DNA of 11,497 nt, from assembly GCA_003535775.1 (NCBI GenBank), contig DPYO01000055.1, forward strand, positions 1 to 11,497, read 5' to 3'. Below the pieces are notes generated by a model. That model saw only the letters and a program-made list of their open reading frames with translations, did not search any database and was not told the DNA's origin. Every line of letters begins with the position of its first letter. Position 1 is the first letter of the stretch. Origin of the DNA: Fidelibacterota bacterium. GTDB taxonomy: Bacteria > Fidelibacterota > Marinisomatia > Marinisomatales > UBA8229. Shown piece by piece: positions 6,658 to 11,497 of the stretch. Position numbers and translations under genes: made by a program.

Positions 6658-7968
6658 ATGAAAAAATGTGTAAAAAGTATACTTCTTTTTATAGTTATCG
6701 GTGGTATTATTTTCGCACAATCCCCAGAAATATTATTATCTGAAGGGCAGGAAAAAATAAAAGAAGGTGCTTTTGTGCAAGCGGATTCTCTTTTTAATAA
6801 AGCTCTGGAATTAGATAATACATATGCACCCGCCATGTTTCAATTGACACAGTTAAATCTCAGATTGGGGAATATGGAAAAAGCTCAAAATTATATACGG
6901 GAAGCTGTGGAAGTAGATCGTGAACAATATATAGAAACTTTTAATAAAATGAATGAAATCAATACCAGTATGAATGATGGCAGCCGTGCACTAAAAGGAG
7001 GAAGGTTTGATGAAGCATTCCAATTATTTGGGACTGTATTGGGACAATTTCCATTTTTTTCGGAAGCGTCTTATAGTATGGGTTTAGTAAAATTCAGAGA
7101 AAAGGATTTTGATGAAGCAGTACATTATTTTCATAAAACACTTGAGTTGAATCCACTTCATAAAAAAGCACAGGCAGCGATAGCCAATGTTACTAGAAAT
7201 ATTTTTAATGATGGAAACAACGCCTATCGTCGTGGAGATTTAGAAGGAGCGTTGTCTGCCTATTATCGTGTCCTTGAAATGGATAATAATTTTTATAGGG
7301 CATATTACCAGATTGGGGTTATTGAGGCAAAGATGAGAAATCTTTCAAGCGCGATCGAAGCCTACTTGAATGCCTTGAAGATTAAACCAGATTTTTTTAA
7401 ATGTTGGTTTGCCTTAGGATTAGCAAGATCCAAGGAGGGAGACAAGGAAGGTGCTCTGGATGCATTTAACCAGGTAATTGAAATTGACTCCAGTTATGTG
7501 AAAGCCTATTCCAGTTTGGCCGAAATCTATATTGGCTTGAAAGAATATACTAAGGCATTTGAAATGTTAAATAATGCCACCAAGATTGATTCAAGTTATT
7601 CAAAAAGTTATTTAATGCTGGGAATTGTGTATACAGAATTGAACCAATTTGAAGAGGCAATAGATAATTTAGAAAAGGGGGTTGCATTAAATCCAAAAGA
7701 TGCTAAGTCCTGGTTCAGGCTGGCACACGCACATAACGAACTGGGTAATTGTGAAGCTGCTCAAAATTCAGCGAGAGAAGCAGTGGATAGAAAAAAGAAC
7801 TTTGGTGGAGGATGGTATGAATTAGGGATAGCAGAATGGTGTAAAGGAGATGGGAATAAAACCGTCGCTTTAAATTCCCTGGAAAAAGCCCGAAATGACA
7901 GAAGTTGGAGAAAAATGGCCGAATATGAAATGGATAAGATTAATAATCCACATAAATATGTTGAATAA
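6658..7968 (+). CDS. Exported TPR-repeat protein
   Basis: This 436-residue protein begins with a clear Sec signal peptide: KK at 2-3, a hydrophobic core at about 7-19, and a likely signal peptidase I site after A20 (IIFA-QSP). Cys4 lies before the core and does not form a lipobox. The remainder is about eleven 34-residue tetratricopeptide repeats, at roughly 24-90, 103-170 and 181-416. They show the usual pattern, for example A..LG...., then ..EA...F..AL..DP-like helices with ALELD, TLELNP, VLEMD, ALKIKP and VIEIDS at repeat ends. TPR solenoids bind partner proteins. With the signal peptide this points to a periplasmic or surface scaffold, but no specific partner can be named. The ATG has a GCGAGGA-type site about 8 bases upstream and begins only 24 bases after the tRNA. 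No enzymatic domain is visible. Confidence 0.85.
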   Translation: MKKCVKSILLFIVIGGIIFAQSPEILLSEGQEKIKEGAFVQADSLFNKALELDNTYAPAMFQLTQLNLRLGNMEKAQNYIREAVEVDREQYIETFNKMNEINTSMNDGSRALKGGRFDEAFQLFGTVLGQFPFFSEASYSMGLVKFREKDFDEAVHYFHKTLELNPLHKKAQAAIANVTRNIFNDGNNAYRRGDLEGALSAYYRVLEMDNNFYRAYYQIGVIEAKMRNLSSAIEAYLNALKIKPDFFKCWFALGLARSKEGDKEGALDAFNQVIEIDSSYVKAYSSLAEIYIGLKEYTKAFEMLNNATKIDSSYSKSYLMLGIVYTELNQFEEAIDNLEKGVALNPKDAKSWFRLAHAHNELGNCEAAQNSAREAVDRKKNFGGGWYELGIAEWCKGDGNKTVALNSLEKARNDRSWRKMAEYEMDKINNPHKYVE

Positions 7969-7997
7969 AATATTAAAAAATCCATTTTTTTCTTATC

Positions 7998-8069
7998 AAG
8001 ATCAATTGAATTAACCTTTATTTTGTATCCATTCCATTTTCATTGTTTTTGTTATTATTAATTGATCTT
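7998..8069. repeat. 10-bp inverted repeat in the gap before the HAD operon
   Basis: AAGATCAATT (7998-8007) and its exact reverse complement AATTGATCTT (8060-8069) lie 52 bases apart in the 139-base gap. The right arm overlaps the proposed -35 element. It could be an operator, a long weak stem, or a chance match in AT-rich DNA. Confidence 0.4.
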
Positions 8070-8089
8070 TTGAATCTACACTTTATATA
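8062..8089 (+). promoter_or_regulatory. Candidate sigma-70-like promoter of the HAD-acpS-nnr operon
   Basis: TTGATC (8062-8067), a 16-base spacer and TATATA (8084-8089) resemble -35 and -10 boxes, each with four of six consensus bases. Transcription would start near 8095-8097, leaving a leader of about 12 bases before ATG 8108. Position supports it, since this is the only sizeable gap upstream of five overlapping genes. Promoter consensus in this lineage is uncertain. Confidence 0.35.
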
Positions 8090-8091
8090 CT

Positions 8092-8105
8092 CTCTGGTAT
8101 CAGAG
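8092..8105 (+). other. Small hairpin abutting the HAD gene start codon
   Basis: CTCTG (8092-8096) can pair with CAGAG (8101-8105) around a GTAT loop. It ends two bases before ATG 8108 and occupies the place where a ribosome-binding site would lie. The stem is short, so it may be unstable or fortuitous. Confidence 0.35.
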
Positions 8106-8107
8106 TA

Positions 8108-8791
8108 ATGATTAAAGCAGTAATATTTGATTTAGATAACACCCTTTTAGATTTTATTAAAATGAAACAATTTGCTGTCCAGGCAGCAATATCTTCTATG
8201 GTGGAAGCAGGGTTGGAAGTGGATGAAGGGGAAGCGTGTAATAATATTTTCCGGATGTACGAGGAGGGCGGCTGGGAGAATCAATCAATTTTTAATGATT
8301 TTTTAGACAAAGAAATCGGGTCTGTTGACCATAAATTATTGGCAGCTGGTATCGTTGCGTATCGACGGGCACGGGAAGCCAGTTTGCAGTTATATCCAAA
8401 TGTAAATAAAACATTATTTGAATTACTTAAGATGGGGATTAAACTTGCTGTTGTGTCTGATGCACCAAGCCGGGAAGCTTGGATGCGGATTTATTATTTG
8501 AATTTACACCACGTTTTTGATCTTGTACTTACTATTGATGACACTGGAGCGAGAAAACCATCCTCGAAGCCATTTGCAATGGCTTTAGATTCTCTCAAAA
8601 TCAAAGCAGGTGAGGCTATAATGGTTGGTGACTGGCCGGAACGTGATGTGGAAGGAGCAAAAAAGGTTGGGATGCGTACGATTTTTGCACGATATGGTGA
8701 TACCTTTGAGACAAAGCACTCCGGAGCGGATTGGGATGTAAATGATATCTATGAAATAGTCGGGATTATAAAAGAGCTGAATGGTGCCTGA
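8108..8791 (+). CDS. HAD superfamily (subfamily IA) hydrolase
   Basis: A 227-residue soluble haloacid dehalogenase-type phosphohydrolase. Motif I is FDLDNTLLDF (7-16), with nucleophile D8 and acid/base D10. An alpha-helical C1 cap occupies about 16-95. Motif II is VVSDAPS (115-121, with S118). Motif III lysine is K150 or K154 in ARKPSSKPF. Motif IV is GDWPERD (174-180, with D175 and D180). All catalytic positions are present, so it is probably an active phosphatase on a small phosphorylated metabolite. The DLDNTLLDFxKMK opening resembles the uncharacterised TIGR02253-type HAD group rather than authenticated phosphoglycolate phosphatases, so I give no substrate. It is the first gene of the overlapping operon; its stop overlaps the acpS start by 11 bases. 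No Shine-Dalgarno is obvious before ATG 8108. Confidence 0.88.
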   Translation: MIKAVIFDLDNTLLDFIKMKQFAVQAAISSMVEAGLEVDEGEACNNIFRMYEEGGWENQSIFNDFLDKEIGSVDHKLLAAGIVAYRRAREASLQLYPNVNKTLFELLKMGIKLAVVSDAPSREAWMRIYYLNLHHVFDLVLTIDDTGARKPSSKPFAMALDSLKIKAGEAIMVGDWPERDVEGAKKVGMRTIFARYGDTFETKHSGADWDVNDIYEIVGIIKELNGA

Positions 8792-9155
8792 ATTTTTTAT
8801 TGGGACAGATATTTTGTCTGTTCTGCGAATAAGGGAAATCCTTGATTCTCATCATAAAGATCGATTTAACACACATACGTTTACGAAAAGTGAAATAGAT
8901 TATTGTGAGGGAAAAGCGAATCCCTCAATACACTATGCAGGTCGATTTGCTGCTAAAGAAGCTATTAAAAAAGCACTGCTATCTTCTGGAATAATTTCTA
9001 ATATACCATTGTGTTCAATAGAGGTACTCCCTGATAAAGAAGGTGCTCCTCAAGTGTATTTTCATACAGAAGAGCCCCTGCTTCAAACGTGTAAAGTATC
9101 CATTTCGCATACCGATGAATTTGCTGTAGCTTTTGCTTTGCTTGAGGTTTCATGA
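8781..9155 (+). CDS. acpS: Holo-[acyl-carrier-protein] synthase
   Basis: Transfers 4'-phosphopantetheine from coenzyme A to the serine of acyl carrier protein, activating it for fatty acid synthesis. The 124-residue protein has AcpS-type length. It contains the metal-binding D10 in IGTDI (7-11), E60 in RFAAKEAIKKAL (55-66), the family signature, and SISHTDEFAVAFAL (107-120). These match the two conserved blocks of group I phosphopantetheinyl transferases. The ATG at 8781 lies inside the end of the HAD gene (11-base overlap), with a weak AAAGAG-like site. GTG 8784 is an alternative that loses one residue. The nnr start overlaps its stop. The acpS-nnr adjacency is seen in many bacteria. Confidence 0.94.
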   Translation: MVPEFFIGTDILSVLRIREILDSHHKDRFNTHTFTKSEIDYCEGKANPSIHYAGRFAAKEAIKKALLSSGIISNIPLCSIEVLPDKEGAPQVYFHTEEPLLQTCKVSISHTDEFAVAFALLEVS

Positions 9156-10681
9156 TGCGCCTGTTAACCCGGAATCAATCTCGAAGGTTAGACCAAGTTT
9201 CCATGGAAAAGTTGGGAATCCCCGGTCTTATGCTTATGGAAAATGCCGGTAAAGAAGTTGCCGAGGTTACAGAATCTATTTTGGAGGGGGAAAAAAGAGA
9301 AAAACAGATTGCGATTTGTTGCGGAAAAGGTAATAATGGAGGAGATGGTTTTTCAGCCGCTCTTCATTTAGATTATTTTAATGTGACTATTTTTTCATTC
9401 CCTGCCATATCGGATATTATGGGTGATTCCATGCATTTTTATAATAAATGTGTAGAAAAGGGAATAAAAATAGTTCATGGATATGAATTGCCGACATCGA
9501 ACGAATTCGACTTAATTATCGATGGGCTGATTGGAACAGGGTTTTCTGGGGAGATGCGAGTTCCATTAAAGAAATGGACGAAATGGATCAATCAGCAGGA
9601 TTGCACTGTGGTTTCCATTGATATACCATCGGGAGTGAATGCAGACACAGGTTCAGCATCAAAGGATGCTGTGGAAGCTTTTTTAACCGTTACTATGGGA
9701 TGTGCAAAGGTTGGAATGATGCTGAATCCAGGATCCAGCTATTGCGGAGAAATTTATCCCGCACAAATAGGATTTCCTGATGTACTGGACGAGTTGGAAG
9801 GGGTGAAATGGAGATCTTTTGAGGAGGAGTTAGCATTTGAGCATTTAACAAAACCTGATTCAGGTACGTACAAGCATCGTCAAGGAAAAGTATTGATCCT
9901 TGCTGGTTCAAACGGGATGACTGGAGCGGCAACTCTTTCAACTACAGCAGCAATGCGCAGTGGTGTCGGTTTAACAATGACTTCTGCTCCGGAATCTTTG
10001 AATTCTATTTATGAAACAAATTTCATGGAAGGAATGACATTTGCATGTAAAGATGATGGAAAAGGGTATTTAGCTGAACAAAATTTTGGAGAAATTCATT
10101 CACACTTGGATTGGTGTGATGTTATTTTAATTGGGCCTGGATTAGGAGCCCAGGAGACAACCAGACAATTGATTAAAAAAATTATTTTATGTTCAGAGAA
10201 ACCCATGGTTATCGATGCAGACGGTTTTAGGTGTTTTATTGATAATCATGATTTATTCCAACAAATTTCTGCTCCTTTTGTTATCACACCTCATTATGGC
10301 GAGTTGGCTTCCATTCTTGGGAAAGACATTCAGGAAATTCAAAGCAATCTTCCTGATACGCTGGAGTCATTTTTAAAGGATTTCCCCGGAGTGATTGTAG
10401 CGAAGAATGCGCCCACATGTACGGGATTCAGGAATGAAGTTGTGACTAACACCACCGGGAACCCCGGGCTCGCTACTGCCGGGACAGGTGATGTTTTAGC
10501 GGGTATTATTTCATCATTTTTAGCCCAGGATATTCCAGTTTTTGAAGCAGCGCAGTGTGGAGTGTATATTCATGGACTTGCAGGAGATATAGCTAGTGGA
10601 GATTTAGGCTACAGGGGACTTTTAGCAGGCGATCTTCTTGAAACCATTCCGGAAGCTATCAAACAGTATGAGTATTGCTAA
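9152..10681 (+). CDS. nnr: Bifunctional NAD(P)H-hydrate epimerase / ADP-dependent dehydratase
   Basis: Repairs NAD(P)H damaged by hydration: the N-terminal domain epimerises R- to S-NAD(P)HX and the C-terminal domain dehydrates S-NAD(P)HX back to NAD(P)H using ADP. The 509 residues match full-length YjeF/Nnr fusions. The epimerase domain (~1-215) shows GNNGGDGF (60-67), DGLIGTGFSG (124-133) and SIDIPSGVNADTG (155-167). The ribokinase-like dehydratase domain (~235-505) shows AGSNGMTGAA (251-260), IGPGLG (327-332), VIDADGF (353-359), ITPHYGELA (378-386) and TGNPGLATAGTGDVLAGI (435-452), including catalytic D447. The ATG at 9152 overlaps the acpS stop as ATGA. The next codon is also ATG (9155) and has slightly better spacing to GAGG (9144-9147). 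The product should be cytoplasmic. Confidence 0.96.
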   Translation: MMRLLTRNQSRRLDQVSMEKLGIPGLMLMENAGKEVAEVTESILEGEKREKQIAICCGKGNNGGDGFSAALHLDYFNVTIFSFPAISDIMGDSMHFYNKCVEKGIKIVHGYELPTSNEFDLIIDGLIGTGFSGEMRVPLKKWTKWINQQDCTVVSIDIPSGVNADTGSASKDAVEAFLTVTMGCAKVGMMLNPGSSYCGEIYPAQIGFPDVLDELEGVKWRSFEEELAFEHLTKPDSGTYKHRQGKVLILAGSNGMTGAATLSTTAAMRSGVGLTMTSAPESLNSIYETNFMEGMTFACKDDGKGYLAEQNFGEIHSHLDWCDVILIGPGLGAQETTRQLIKKIILCSEKPMVIDADGFRCFIDNHDLFQQISAPFVITPHYGELASILGKDIQEIQSNLPDTLESFLKDFPGVIVAKNAPTCTGFRNEVVTNTTGNPGLATAGTGDVLAGIISSFLAQDIPVFEAAQCGVYIHGLAGDIASGDLGYRGLLAGDLLETIPEAIKQYEYC

Positions 10682-11021
10682 TTATCGCAAACTGTTTGGA
10701 GTTTGTACGGTTTCCATTCTTGCAGTATCAAGTATACCAGGAGAATCTTTTCCGGACATTGGGTTATATCCCTTAGATAAAGTATTTCATTTTATTGAAT
10801 ATTCCATACTTGGTTTTTTTACAGTGAAATGTGTCCGGAAGCCAACCTGGAGCTTGATACCCTTAATATTAATTTATGGAATGCTTTTCGCTGGTTTAGA
10901 TGAATACTTGCAGAGCTTTATTCCAGGGCGGTTATCGAGTCAATTTGATATGCTAGCTGATATATCAGGAATTATTTTTGGTAGTATATTAACAGTGTGG
11001 ATTTCCAGGGAAAATGATTAA
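10668..11021 (+). CDS. VanZ-like family membrane protein
   Basis: A 117-residue integral membrane protein with about four hydrophobic spans, near 8-23, 43-58, 65-82 and 94-112. It carries the VanZ-like core: DKVFHFIEYSILGFF followed by DEYLQSFIPGRLSSQFDMLAD. The conserved His, the DE/Q pair and the D-x-x-A-D segment are present. VanZ itself gives low-level teicoplanin resistance, but small stand-alone VanZ-like proteins are widespread and their role is unknown, so I do not infer resistance. I chose ATG 10668, which overlaps the nnr stop by 14 bases. A TTG at 10638 would add ten polar residues with a longer overlap. It overlaps the recN start by 8 bases. GGAAG at 10651-10655 is a distant possible ribosome-binding site. 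Confidence 0.82.
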   Translation: MSIANYRKLFGVCTVSILAVSSIPGESFPDIGLYPLDKVFHFIEYSILGFFTVKCVRKPTWSLIPLILIYGMLFAGLDEYLQSFIPGRLSSQFDMLADISGIIFGSILTVWISREND

Positions 11022-11497
11022 TCGTTTATATACTCGAGATTTCGCCATTTTGAAAGAATTAGAACTGGAGTTTATGCCCGGATTCACCATCATAACTGGT
11101 GAAACTGGCGCAGGGAAATCAATTCTTTTACAAGCTTTGAGTTTGGCCTTAGGTGCTAAAGGAAATAAGACCATGGTTAAAAGTGGCAAGAGCCGAACAG
11201 TGGTCGAAGCTGATATTGATGGAAAAATCTATCGGAGAATTCTTTCAGATAAAGGAAGGATGAAATCATATATCGAAGATGAACCTGTCAAAGAAATAGA
11301 ATTTAAATCCCGAACGGCTCCACTGGCTGATTTTCATGGACAGCATGAACAGCAATTTATTATGAATCGCGATAAACATATTGATTACTTGGATCGGTAT
11401 TGTAATCTGGAAGAAAAAGTGAAAGAGATTGCAGTTATTTTTCATTCCGTTATATCTACTAAAAACAGATTAAAAACTGCATTGGAGACTCAAGAAA
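11014..11497 (+). CDS. recN: DNA repair protein RecN (3' partial)
   Basis: The first 161 residues of RecN, an SMC-like ATPase that binds DNA ends and promotes double-strand-break repair. The sequence opens MINRLYTRDFAILKELELEF, like the RecN N-terminus, followed by Walker A GETGAGKS (29-36) and the RecN signature DFHGQHEQQ (106-114). A start of coiled coil is suggested from about 122 on by YLDRYCNLEEKVKEI. The frame is still open at the window end; full RecN is about 550-570 residues. ATG 11014 lies within the VanZ-like stop region (ATGATTAA, 8-base overlap) with AGGG three bases upstream, so translation is probably coupled. The stretch between Walker A and HGQHE is about 71 residues, roughly 25 shorter than in E. 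coli RecN. Confidence 0.93.
   Translation, partial: MINRLYTRDFAILKELELEFMPGFTIITGETGAGKSILLQALSLALGAKGNKTMVKSGKSRTVVEADIDGKIYRRILSDKGRMKSYIEDEPVKEIEFKSRTAPLADFHGQHEQQFIMNRDKHIDYLDRYCNLEEKVKEIAVIFHSVISTKNRLKTALETQE

Noticed and set aside
7975..7991. A-run followed by T-run after the TPR gene, considered as a terminator
   Set aside because: The possible stem is only A-T pairs around a CC loop, with no GC-rich part. It is compatible with base composition alone.
10668..11021. Glycopeptide resistance function for the VanZ-like gene
   Set aside because: No other van genes are near. VanZ-like domain proteins are widespread in non-resistant bacteria, and the operon context is housekeeping.

Overview
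This 11.5 kb window is an ordinary AT-rich bacterial chromosomal segment, densely packed with housekeeping genes. I see no insertion sequence, prophage, CRISPR array or attachment site, and no gene-free stretch longer than 139 bases. The protein types and gene order (gdhA, a two-receiver PEP/pyruvate-binding-domain protein, comF-pgk-tpiA-secG, a TPR protein, then HAD-acpS-nnr-VanZ-recN), the low G+C and a tRNA gene without an encoded CCA fit a lineage in or near the FCB assemblage, for example Candidatus Marinimicrobia, Calditrichota or Ignavibacteria. This placement is inference: no 16S rRNA or other decisive marker is present.

Left part (1-3374). The last 59 codons of an NADP-type glutamate dehydrogenase run rightward into a near-perfect hairpin terminator. 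It is shared with a convergent 997-residue gene on the minus strand. That protein joins two receiver-like domains to the ATP-grasp half of PEP synthase/pyruvate phosphate dikinase and lacks the phosphohistidine and PEP-binding halves. It is the least understood large protein here and the best candidate for unexplored biology.

Middle part (3375-7968), all plus strand. A ComF-type phosphoribosyltransferase-like protein is followed by phosphoglycerate kinase, triosephosphate isomerase (two steps of lower glycolysis) and the SecG subunit of the Sec translocon. Then come tRNA-Leu(GAG) and, only 24 bases later, an exported protein made almost wholly of TPR repeats. ComF, pgk and tpiA all appear to use non-ATG start codons.

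Right part (8108-11497), all plus strand. Five genes form one operon in which every junction overlaps by 4-14 bases: a HAD phosphatase-like hydrolase, holo-ACP synthase, the bifunctional NAD(P)H-hydrate repair enzyme, a small VanZ-like membrane protein, and the start of the DNA repair ATPase RecN, which runs off the window. The 139-base gap before this operon holds a candidate promoter, an inverted repeat and a small hairpin against the first start codon. The operon mixes cofactor maturation (AcpS), metabolite repair (Nnr, possibly the HAD protein) and recombination repair (RecN). This is a plausible upkeep cluster, but common regulation is not proven.
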